NCBI GenBank assembly: GCA_942159475.1
Contig: OW804094.1
Location: 53,750,966-53,814,965 of the forward strand
Length of the DNA: 64,000 bases
Reading direction: 5' to 3'
Source of the DNA: Sthenelais limicola
Taxonomy: Eukaryota; Annelida; Polychaeta; Phyllodocida; Sigalionidae
The notes under the pieces are model-generated. The model was not told the DNA's origin. It searched no databases and saw only the letters and a program-made list of their open reading frames with translations. The position numbers and the translations under genes are program-made. Shown piece by piece: positions 1-12,900 of this stretch (position 1 is the stretch's first letter; every line of letters begins with the position of its first letter).

Positions 1-361
1 TGTATCCCAATAATTATATTTCATGTTAATTCCATTTTACATTCATAATATAGAGAACCTGGGATTTTTCTTCTACTCTCTTGCTTGGCCACCTATAGAA
101 TTTTTCCATTCTGTGACCTGAATTTCTATGATTTTAAACTAAATTAATTGAACTGGTGATGTGGTTCCAGTAGATGTGTATACTGTTTTTTATATTTGAA
201 ATATTCCAGAAAATTTTAAGTTATCCTATGACTGTACGCAGATGGTTCTATTTGTGTGCAAGAATTGAACGAATGAACATTTGTTGTTACACTTATCATC
301 TAAGTTTTAAACAAATACAGTGTTTATTATTCCTCAAGTCTACTGTTCCCATTCTCTGCAG

Positions 362-977
362 CCTGGTCACGATGAGCAGTGGGCCCGAGCTATGGAGTAT
401 GTCAATGCAGTTTCTGAACTGAATTACATGACACAGATTGTGATTATGATGTACGAAGATCCTACCAAGGTGAGAGTTGATTATGTTTTCATTCTTCTTT
501 TTTTTGAAGATTTTATTTTCACTGGGAAAGTACAATTCCCTCAAGAAGGACTTTTCAGTTGATCCCAGCTCGGGCAAAAAACAGAACACCAAAGACAGAT
601 TATTATCTAAGAATGTCAATCAATAGTTTGAGAGATGATATTGGTTTTAAATTTTAAGTCACAATGTGAAGGGTTCTCTATATATGATGATTCCTAGACT
701 GGTATTATTGTAACATGGCATCATTCATGATATCTTACATTGAAAAATTGTTTAGACTTGTCGATATATTTCTAGCTTCCGCGTAAGAGAATTAAATTGT
801 AATTGAATCGTAACCTAATCCATGCATAATTGTATTCATTCCTCCCTGACTTAGGATCCTAACTGTGATGAGCGTTTCCACGTGGAGCTCCACTTCAGTC
901 CAGGAGCTCACAATCTGACCACGAAGACGTCCCGTGACCCTACTGGTCAGGGCTACAGATCTCAAATTGGGGAAAGG
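362..977 (+). CDS. PPIP5K: PPIP5K exons encoding the end of the phosphatase-like domain (with intervening intron)
   Basis: Two phase-0 exons of 36 and 41 codons (362-469 and 855-977), flanked by CTGCAG/GTGAGA and TTAG/GTAAGC. They encode the last conserved block of the histidine-phosphatase-like domain, with motifs [12 protein letters not shown] and [13 protein letters not shown]. This is the strongest family signature in the window. The intron 470-854 contains nothing recognisable. Confidence 0.93.
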
Positions 978-3900
978 GTAAGCTGGGACTTTAATTTACT
1001 TAATTTTAGACAATACGGTAATAACGATTTTGATTTCATTATATATGTTAATATGTTTGAATATTTTTATATGTTTTTAATTATGATTTTTTTTTGTAAA
1101 TACTAATTTATTGATCAAAATCGTTCAGTCATATGGGAGAACATTCCCCATTGTTTTTAATGCTAATTGATCTCTAATTAGCATCTACTCTAGAGAGTAA
1201 TGACTTCAATATTATGATAGGAAATGTTCTCTATTATGTTATTGATAATTGATAGCCAATTATCACTTCTGTGCTAATTAATAACTGAAATAACACAGAG
1301 CTATGTTTCACACGTGTAGTCCTGTTGGGGACTCACGGGGTACTGTTTATTTAACAATGGACACTGTCCCAACAATGCATCCCTAATTTGCATAGGCAGC
1401 TGTGCCCTGCTACCTTGCCCACTGTCCACTAGGTGGCCGCCAGAGGGACCAACGCATCAAGTAACATTACGTAACAGATGTATATATAACATTTAATATT
1501 AACATTGCTGTCTTCATTTTGTCTCATAAACAAAATCGATTGAAAATAATGTTTGTTAAAACAGGAAGCCAAAGATAAGACGAAAGGAACTCCAACAACC
1601 CCCTCTTCTGCCTCCGAGATGTCTGACACAGACAGAAGGACCGAGTCTGTGTCATCTGAAAGTGGCAGAAGGTCGGACTCTCTTTCCTCCGAGTCTAGCT
1701 GCAAGGTAGAGTCGACCAACAACAGTAACAATAGCGACACCAAATCCAAGACAGGCAACAACAATGAATCAAGTGGATCAAACTCCGAGAACAACACATC
1801 GACCAACAATGACAACTCCAATGACTCTCCATTTGTCGAGACATTGAAACCTCGCCAGAGGAATCCTTCGGCTTCTGAAGACTTGAAATGTTACCGGCGA
1901 GCCGATTCTGACGGATCGTTGACTGAGAGGTTAAGGGATATGACTTTCACTACTAAGGCCTCTACTGAAACTGAAAATAAAAGTGAAGCGACTTCTAGTA
2001 CCTTGGCATTTGCTCAATCTTCCACTACAACTGTAGTGGCTGCAGGATCCTCCATCGAAGACACCACCACCACCACCGCCACCACTTCTGTAGCTGGTAT
2101 TGCTGGTACAGGCGGTGCAGGTGGTGCTTCAGCCAGTAAGAGTACAAGAAGCTTTCCTACCATGCCAATCGTACAAGAAATGAGTCCCGAAAATGGCGAT
2201 AACCTTGAATTGCAGATGGAAGATGTTATGGGAGATATTCCAACAACGCCTCGGGTAAGTTAAAGTTGGTGTAAGTTTGGTGATATGTCGGAATGAGGCA
2301 AACAGTTTTATGCTAGACAAGATATTATATTCTTCCTTCAATATACAATATGTCGTCTATTATCTCTGAAGTAAACTGGATGAAGTGCGACTAGTGCAAA
2401 TGTTAAAAGAGAAAAGGTTTCATTCCAATCATAATTCCTAAATAATTTAGAGGTGTGCGAACGACCTTGAGGATTCTCCGATTTCCCTATGTTCCGATCT
2501 CTTATCTTTACTCTACTGTGAAAAAAAGAAAAAGATACATTTGTATTCGGCTTTATTTTATTTTTTATTATCCCCAATCCAGGCTAGCCGTTTACCCTCA
2601 GAAATGAGTGATGGTGGACCGAGTTCTCCGGATGAACTTTCCCCGGCCGTGACCTCTTCATCTCAACCTATCAACATCCAGCATCCCCTGAGTGGCGGGA
2701 GTTTGCCCCGCCTCCACCGACAGGGTAAGAATGCAATGAAGAATGAGTTCATTTGGAAGTTGTGATACGTGCTCCACAGTTAGATATAAAACAATTTTGA
2801 ACACATTATTACCTAGGTTTCCATGTCCAGTTGCTTCACTAAGTAATACCTGGGTGTGTCCAGACCAAACGAATCGTGTCCTATGCACCTCTTTTTGTCT
2901 GTTGTCTGTGGTGAGCATTATTTCATTAATGATTAATTGATTCTTTTTTTTACTTGAAAGTGTACTCCCATCCTCAAAATCTAGCAAACAAGATACTAAA
3001 ACTATGGTTTTTCGTTGCATGCCATATTAGTAGATGAACAAGAATACTTACATAACATCAATATACATGAGTAGTATGTTCATTCTTTTCCTAAATTTTG
3101 GTATATTTTTTACAGCCAGATATCTGTATTTCAAATTGTTCTTGAATGGTTCTTTTTCGATTAGTTTCAAACAATACCAGCCCAAGTTATGGACGTAGCT
3201 CTGATGGCCCGGAAACACCATTACCATCCCTAGGTAACTTTACATGTCTAAAAATTACCGCTCGGATACCACATCACTTTATGGGGAAGATACAGATCAA
3301 CGAATGCCTCAGTAATACCCACCCAACTTTGTCTTTCTTGAAGCTCTTTATTTCTGGGGATTACTAACATTGTAGTCCACTGGTATGGCATTCGTGCTTG
3401 GGTAATTTAACACTTAGCACCTCGCCTGCATCTTTAGTATTTCCCCCTTTCTTACCTTCAAACTGTGATTAGTGAGCCTTTCTGATCTTTTATTATACCT
3501 TTCTAGGGGTTGGTATGACACTCCCATAGGCTTAAGCACTGAGCGTCATATCAAAGATAGCGGGTAATACGGCGTCCGTATTACCCGCACCCTGCCGTAT
3601 TACCCGCACCTAGAGATAAAATAGTCCAAATCGTAATTATTTATATTTTCAGTTAAATAATTCTTTTGGCAGAAAATACACTACTATATTAAGGTATTTA
3701 AAAGAAACTAATTCGTTCGGTAATTTAGCCACATTCCAAAGGCGCCTATGACAGTGTGGCTGCCGACAGTAGACCTAGGCCTGTGCCCTCCCCTACGGTA
3801 CTGAAGCTGTCACGAACAATTCTGATCAAATAAAAAAAATAAACTGAAATACCTTCATGTTTATCGAAGCCTTCCCTTTACCAACGCATTATTACAGAAT

Positions 3901-6900
3901 AGTCTCAGAATTAGCTGTAGGGGTAAGGGAATTTCCAAGCAGTGAGATTTAAACAAAATAACACGTGCCTACGAAAGTTGTAGGCTAGGCTAGGACACGA
4001 TTTGCTAGGGTAGGCCCTAAGATCGGAGATGGTGGGAGGCTCCGAATTCTCTCTGTATAAATATATAACAGGCAGCACTAGTTGAAACATTTGCTATGGC
4101 ATGGGTAACTTACATTTTATTCATCGTTACGGTAATCCACAATGGCCGCAGCTTGAAAAATGTACACAAGTGATCACGCGAAAACTTCATGACGACGTCA
4201 TCAATGACGCAGCGTTGGCGGATGTAAGCAGAGGGTGAGGTGGGAGGGTCCACTAAGCCGCCCAGGGGATTGACATTCACGCTAATTTTCGTTGATTTTC
4301 ACTGGGTATTTTTTTCAGGTTAAATGGCGGATAAAGGTATAATAAACACAAAATTGCACTCAGGCCATCCTGTCGTCACATATAGCCCTTGGGCTACACG
4401 ATTCCGTTTGTTCACTATGCGCACTCACTGGAATCGCTACGCCCATGGGCAATATGCGACGACAGGATGGCCCTTGGTCAATTCTGTCTATGTATCTAAC
4501 ATGTAAATTTCTGCTTGCAACTGCTCTTAGAAACATGGCATCGGCAATCCTATGATCTTACCTTGAAAAAGTCTTTGCTACGAATCAGGAATGATGATGA
4601 CGGCAGATGATGGTAGATGATACTTCCCAACTATTGTTCTGGATCTATTAGTATCTGACTCAAAGCTGGGTGTTTCCTTCTGATTATTGTCGTCTATTAT
4701 TCATGATGTGAAATTTTAATAAAAATTAAAAGTGTGCATGTCCTGCTGCACCTATGTCAGAATGTTTCTTCAACAAGCAAAGGATAAATGAAACATGAAG
4801 AGTATGTTTATCGGGCAACACACTACTAAGGCTGATACATTTAATAGCCATTTATAATAACCTAAAAGCTCCATTGAATAATATTTTGTAGGCGGTAAAT
4901 GGTAAGAACCCGTAAATGGTAGTTCACAAGAAAAAAACACCTATTTATCGAATATTCTTTGATTCCAGCAATTGCCTTTTGGAAATGCTGAACTAATTTT
5001 CCTCGCACATTGGGAAGGGATGATAATATTTATATAATAGATTTGACGGATATCTAGATTTCGTCACGTTCGTCTATGAACATGGTGCGAAGAATTACAC
5101 CAAAGGAGCTAGCAAATAATTTAAATAAAATATCTCAGGCTATAGTTCGTCTACTTATGTCAGATTAATAGATTCTAATCAAAAAGGATTTTAACCTCTT
5201 CATAATCCTCCTCCTACCATACGTTCTTTACTAAGTTCTTTGATATTCAGTGGCTTAAAGACATCAATTATAAGCATCGACAGTAATAATATATCATCAG
5301 AGATGCTCAGTCGCCGGGTATGTTGCCGAAACATAACGAATAGTATTTTAGTTATTTTTAATTTTAAATCACACATTGGAAAGGAGCATTTTATTGATCA
5401 TAATTGCGATAATCTCAGAAGTCAAATTTTATTGATAATATTCATACAATATCTTTTTAAATTGAACTACTATTTATTTATCATCTACCCAGCCCAATCC
5501 CTCCTGGTATTGACTAGTTTTATCTAATGACTTATTCCAATGCACTAGAATATATTTACTTCAAATTTTGACAGTAGTTTAGTTTCAATATTCGTCATAC
5601 ATGTACAGTTCAAGGGTGAGAACATAGCAGCTGTCGATGGATAGGTAGATACATCCTTTGTTGCATCGATAAATGACATTGAATCTTTGCTTGAAGCTAT
5701 CCCCCTTATTCAATCATTTCCAATCATCCAATTCATTTGAAGAAATGCAGTCTGGTTTCAAAATATGTGACATATACTAAATCTAAAATTGTACCTGTCA
5801 TTAGTACTGTTTTACCTTGGTGTGACTAAGATATGTTGTCTAACAGCCTTTTACATTGTAATGAATATTAAATGAAAAACCAGTAAAACTAGATTTCCTT
5901 GTTTGCCGTGCTTTGACTGCTGTATCAACATTTGTCTTAACATGCCTATATGTTCGCTATGACTATAATCAGATTCTTTTTGTGTTAACCGTTTCTTAAC
6001 CTATGTTCCTGGTTATATCGTTGTAAATGTGGTCCTATTAAATGTCTCTTACAGATGACAGCTTGACAGAAGCTTTGTTCCACCCATTGCACGCTGCCTT
6101 TGCATTTCGCTCACATAGCTTGGAGAATAAAGGTTCACCATCGCATATAGCCAATTATCAAACTACCAGTAGTGATGGAAGGACCTACAGCTGTGACGAT
6201 AATCTTACTGGCAAACAAAAGGACCGATCCCCTAAAGGTACTTATCCATATGAAACCATCGACGGTCTGTTCACCACGACCGAGAGCTGTATATAGATCT
6301 ATATCAAGCAAGTGATGCCAACATACATTGCCTGCAGGTTTACCATTTTAGTATGTTAGCAACAGTTGCTACACCGATGTTTCCTTTAGAGCCATGATAT
6401 TTTTAATGAAATGAAAGAAGTTTGTGTTTCTTGTTTCTACCCAAACTCTGACCACCTCATTGTGACAAAGTGCGTGTAGGAAAGAACAAGTGTGGAACGA
6501 CAAGGGAGTCAGGCCTTCAGTTCTAATCAACAGTGTTTCCCCATAATACCATTGTCTTTCTGTTTCTCTCAACGCTGTTTCTCCTCGACCATCATGTTTA
6601 TTTCCTCATTAAATAACTTTACCTGCATGGATGGAGAACTTTCCACTAGATACCAGATCTAATTTCAAAATACACTGGTTCATGGTTTCCTAATAAGAGC
6701 TTTCTCTTGTTTCATGAATATATTTTATAAAGTTGTGTTTCTTGACTATAAACGTTCCGAAATATGGAAAAATAGGTGTATTCTTGGAGTTACATGTTTA
6801 CAAGAAATAGGACGACAGATTGTTTATAATATTTACTAACTTCATATCGTAATCCACTTTGTAAAGGAATATAACATCTTTTGATATGAATGTAATATAT

Positions 6901-9900
6901 ATTCAATCGCAACTTAGGATGCATGTGTTTGTTTTCAGTCAGGGTTAGAAGACAGAATAGGCAAAAATTGAGAGCACGCTCTCTGCGATCGCCAATACAA
7001 AGATCCCACTCAAGACAAAAAGCTGGTAATAACCCATTGTAAAACTTGTGTGCCCTCATATTTCGTTTTATACTGGTGAGAGTTTCCAATCGGATTAATA
7101 TATAATAATAACCAGTTTAATCAACATGATAACCAGTTTAATCCACATATAAAAACTAGTCATAATGATCAGCTACATGAATGTATCTATATCCTCTTAA
7201 CCTTCCTATTCTACAGATTGTCAATATCGTTTACGTTAGTGTAATAGGCTAGAGAAATTTGAACGACTATTCACATTTTGTTCAACAATGATCTTAAGAT
7301 ATTTTTCATAGAATGTGTCCATGAATATCATCCGAGACAAAATTATAATTGTAAACCCAACCTAAGTTAGTAACGTCTGCTACTTTCCCCCCAATATATT
7401 GAATATTGTTTTGACCACCCACCGAACCTGTGTCCTAGTACTTCATCCTTTAGTACTTCCTTTTCCCTATTTTCTTGTGTATTTTATTCACTCACTATAC
7501 GAACCAAAGGCAACCAGGTAAAAACCATGCAATTGCCTTGATTGGCGACATCTCGCATGAAGAACCTAGTGCTATTCTGTGTCCTTTGCTATAGAATTCA
7601 CCTTTATATCTAATTACCTCGTCCACAGCACCTTGGATCGTATCCATGGGGTATTTTGGGTTGCGCCTTTGACCAATCAAGAGAAACTTTTTTCCCGAGA
7701 AATATCAGATATGATTTCATTCATTATTATTGTTCTGTATCATTTTATTCGATTTGTGTACAATTTGTATGTATCACTTGACTAATAATTTCTCTATAAC
7801 TTATGTAACACGGACCATCCTATTTCCCAAACATACTGAAAAATGTATGGATGCACTTGAGGGCCTGACACAATCTCATCTGTGATAATAAGGAGATTAT
7901 ATTTTAGCGTAGAATCGTAATCCTTCATAATCCAGCTGAATGTACTTAATTGATATAAATAGCACAATTATGTTATGTGGAATCAAAGATAGGGAAGGAG
8001 AAGTTATAAAAGTGCGATAATCATAACGTCAGTAGGAAGAGTATGTTGATGAGGAAACAATGCGAAAACCATTATTCATTCAATACATGAAAACATGACT
8101 GAATATAATGGAATATTCTCCTTGTACATTTTCAATGTTGGTCATGTTAGGAAAAAATGCTGTGCATTGCAAGAGAATGTTTCTTGCCATCCTTGCCATT
8201 TAAGAAACATGTTGAGTAATATGTGACTGAAGGATTTTCTATTGAAGCATAAAACAATATTTGTTGATGACTTTGGCCCCAAAAGTCTCACTATCAACTC
8301 TGAGACTGGTTCGCATATATACGTTGAGTTCAATGCAAACTAGTGCGATATTTTGCAAGATATAATAAACGAGACTTTACCTTGTACACGCCAATTCAAG
8401 CCTTGGAAGTGAACTTTGCTGTGGTTCTATTCATCTTGGACAATTTTATTTCGCAAGATTTCTGTGTACCCATACAGAACGTTTCAATTGATATACTGAA
8501 GAAAATTACAAAAGTTGATTATCATAGTTTTTATGTTCATTTTTCACATAAAGAGACCTTGCTATAGTACGCGTTCCCGTATGGCTTTCTGGTATTCAAA
8601 TGAGGTACTTAATGAATGTCCAAATATTTCTGTTTTGTGGCGATGTGAATGTATTCTAATTCAAGTATTGAAATCTTCTCTTTCAGATATAGTAGCAAGT
8701 CGACACAGGCATTCATTCACGGGTCTCTTTGTTCCTAACACACCTGATAAAATCAAACTGAGTAAGTACTGACTATTATTAAATTAAGTACAACGTCGAA
8801 CCGTCTCACGTATAACGCTCACATTTGCCAAATGTAGATGTAACTTTTGTTAAATGTAATCCACGAAATGGGACCTAAAAAATAATTAGGATTTATCGTT
8901 CCATGTCTTTTTGTTCTCTTCGTTGTTCATGTCCCACGATAATGTCAATTAATTTGGAACTAATGGGTATCTATTTCACTGACTGGCCATGTTGCTGTCA
9001 GGCTGGATACTATAATTCAGACCAAAGCCTCAGTCTTTTTAGTGACAACCCCAGTGGTTGTAAGGCCAAGACATGGCCAAGGACGTAAACGTTCGGTCAA
9101 TTCTATTTCTTAGTTCGTAAATAACTATTTGTGGCAGAAGGCTGGCTGTTCGTTCAACTCTAATGTGATTAAAATAAAAATCATAAAAACTCCTGCCGAT
9201 TTAGTCATTAACTACTTTAACTAAAATTATTTTCTCCTTGTTATTTTGCTCATAATAATATTAAACATTTGTGATATGAAGGAGTGACAATATACCAACA
9301 TTTTGCCTAATTTTTTATTTAATCAAAAAGCAAAGTGCAAGACTTAACAAATTATATAATAGAAAGCCATGTTAAATTTCTAGTATCTCCCTAATCAGTT
9401 ATGAAGAGCCCTCCGACAGCTATTTTCTTTAGCATAGTTTGATCACCTCTACAAAATTACGCTGACAATATCAATGAATTCCCTCGTAGCTGTTTAGCAA
9501 TACCCCTGATCGATGTACCTGTCAGAGGCTAACGTTTAACAAACAATTACCTTAGCACCTGACTGGTAGTCGGATATTATATCACCATCAATTAATCAGA
9601 TATCAACTGTTTAAACAACCATGCTCATTAGAAGGTGATTGCTACTGTTTATACATGGCTTCTATTATTAACTTTCTGGTAAAACAGTTTGTTCTGCTCG
9701 TGTATAGTTCGGGGGTTTTGTTATTATGTTTTCAATATTGAACCAAATACAGACACATTAAAGTATTGTCTTTATTAAACAAGTAACACCATGCCACTCG
9801 GAAACTCCCTCTCTCTTGCGGGTAGCTAGAGAAACATGTATAATTATAGCTTTTTAGTATAGAACGAGATCGAAAACGGCAAATATGAATAATAAAACAA

Positions 9901-12900
9901 ACTTTTAACTTTTAAAATTAAACACCTTGCTACCTGCATCATATATACTAACAATTAATTGGCTGTTTTCTGTAGCCTTCCCCACTACATGTAAGTACGA
10001 CTCAGTATAAGCTACATTCGCTACAGTAATCACTCCTCTCAGATTTTCTCTCTAGTCACCATACTAGTCACCATACTGTTATTACGATACTCTTGCCCGC
10101 TGGCAGCTTGCAAGCAACACCCACCTATTGATTTAATGATCAATCACTATTGTTAATCGGCTGATTATGCTAGTCTTCTTCTATCAGAGCACATCATCAA
10201 ATTCACATATTCATGTAGTTTCAATCAATTCATTTTAATCGTTCATGTCATTTTAGAAGTTGGAATTTTAAAGTGCATTTGTCTGTCATTAATTTAAAGA
10301 TGGTTGTAAGCCACCCTGTTTCAGAACCATATATGATTGATTAATTAATTATTTTATGAATAGAGATAGTGATGCATATCGAAAATGATGCTGTGACGAA
10401 GTAAACAAATTAGTGAATCCAAGTAAAGTAAAATAAAACGCATAGCGCGTGAATTGATTCATATTGACTTTAATAGTTGCCCCCATATTTGAGTGTCTTA
10501 TCATAAACGCTCTTCTAATACCCCACGTTTATTATATATATATATATGTCACCCTCGTCTTAAAACCTTCCACTTTTTGTGACATCTCCTAGGTTCCTTC
10601 CTTCTTTCTATTCTAACGGCCCTTGCTCTGCCCATAGATCTATTAAGTATGCCTTTAATGATCTAAAGAGGAACATTTTAAAGCCATTTTGTGGACTTTT
10701 CCCAAAAGAAATTCCTGTGGTTCAGTCGACAGTGTTGCTTATTCCACTCCGTGGTATAACAATGCAACGTGTCTCATTCTGAATAAGGTTGTTTCATATA
10801 AAATGCGTATACAATAAACAAAATGTTTACATAATTATCCAAAGGATAATAAAATGCTAGGGTTTTTCCAAGAATACCATCACTTCACCGATGAGGAAAT
10901 ATGCCACAATTAAATTACTTGAAAAACATGAAATTCACAGTCTAGGTTTGGAGATGAATTAATGTTAGCATGTATATCATCGGATGAAAATATCACTTTA
11001 AGCTCACGTAAACATCTTTTTTACACTTCTCATTCCTCACTAAATATATTCGACAGATACTGTTATTCAATAAGATCATCTAATAAATGTCAATAGGTGT
11101 AGTCCCAGATATGTGTGTCTCTCTTATAGGAACTATTTGCACGAGCCACTTTATCATTAAATTCTTAACTAACCCAAACCAGTTTAGTTTTCCCTAACTA
11201 AGAAAGATGGGTCAGCATCCAAAGAACATCTCGCAATGGGGCATTTAAAATTTGCCTAATATTTAGGTACAATGCCGTCTGATGTTTATGTATGGTATGG
11301 CCCACTCTCCTCTATAGCTGTAGTCACCCTTCTAGAATCCCTCTATAAAACAAATAAGAGGCTTCCTGTATACAGCAAAGAGTGCAATATTCTAAGCGTC
11401 TGACTGATTTTTTCTCCGATGTTCTGGAAGCTTGAAGAAGAAAAAACCTTGTATAACAACAATCCCCATTATACCCCTACCCCTACTACTATGTGCGTAT
11501 TTTGCGCACCTGGTGCACAAGCTGTGTTGCTGTGGCTTCAAAAAGCATCACGTCTGGTTTTTTCTTCTCTCTGTTTTGGTGCGGTGGACGGACAGGTATA
11601 AAACCTAGCCTGATCAGTACGCAGGTCATAAGTGGATCCTCAAGTGCGCCTGATCTGATGGGGGTGGCAGCGAAGGGTGCAGTCACCCGTGGTATGTGCT
11701 TTCCTTGACCCACAGCGTGTCTTCTTCACTCTCTTCCTTCCTGGCCACGTACGGCACCAACATAATTGCAAGCACTAAACCATTCTGTATTGACCCTCTT
11801 GTTATGTATAAAAAATATGCAACGCAAAACAAGAAAATACCACAATTTAATTAATTGTATCGCTTCTTCGAAATTCACCTACGCTTTTGTGGTTTATTTT
11901 TTGGGATGCAATTGTTCTTATATATTTTTTAAATCTCGAATTTGATTTTTCGTGTTTCCTCCCGCTTGAAATTTTTTTATCGCTTTTATTGTGATTTGAG
12001 CGATTATGTATTTTATTTTATTTTTCGTTACAAAGTTGTTCAAATATAGCGTTTTTTCTACCCTTGCATAGTATTTCCTTTCAGGATTTTTTTTCCAGTA
12101 CTACCTGTAGTAATAACATAATATAAAAGCTAGAAGTTTACTAATCGGAATTGTTTGTGATTTCGAAGTAACACATACAAATCTATGAAAGATAAAATTG
12201 AAAATTACCCTCAACCTGGAGGTAGAATGTAAGATAGCTGCTTGCAGTTGCTGTTCGGTTCATGGTGTATGTGGATAGGTGGAAAAAACATTGTTTGCTT
12301 CAAACCCTGCTTCCATATCCACTATTTATTGGAGCTGTCATCAGTCTGCATGAGTGTTATCCGTTCCGCGCCATTAGAAGCATTCTTCCCAAGCAGTTGA
12401 TAAGATTTGGGTAATGTTGAACGAAGTGTATTCACATAGGTCTGATAAATGAGAAGAAACATGCTTTTGGTATGGTTCGATTTTGTCTGTTTGAGAAGCT
12501 TAATGTCTCTCTCATACATACGTACATACATACATTATATAGTATATTGTATATATTATATATAATATATGGGCCTATATATACAGACATTAACTGCATT
12601 TGGAGTATTAAGAGGAATATGCTATTGCTTGAATTAAGCTAATCTAATTATTTAATCGTAAAAAAATACCTTCTGCCCTGAAAACCTACATTTTGCTTCG
12701 GTAGTTGTTGCCTAGCAATTTCTACTCGTAGACAAGGAAAGAAGCTTCTATCTCTTGAATTTGTATATTTGACTATCACTAAATTTAGTCTTGTGTTGTG
12801 TTAGAATGTTGACTATTTTATGTGATGGTTTTTTTCAAATAAATTATGGTGAATCTGGCTTATTTCCCGCTACCATTATCATAAAAGGATATTAAGACTT

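Larger units (their letters stand above)
3234..6054 (+). other. PPIP5K intron 5 (2.8 kb): hairpins and a foldback element
   Basis: Non-coding. It holds a perfect short hairpin with a flanking repeat (3560-3611) and a 110-bp foldback sequence (4363-4472), both listed separately. The remainder is AT-rich with no recognised gene or element. Confidence 0.6.

Noticed and set aside
1429..1821. Minus-strand 130-codon ORF opposite PPIP5K exon 3
   Set aside because: It is the antisense shadow of the Ser/Asn-rich exon; the Leu/Asp/Ser-rich product reflects composition only.
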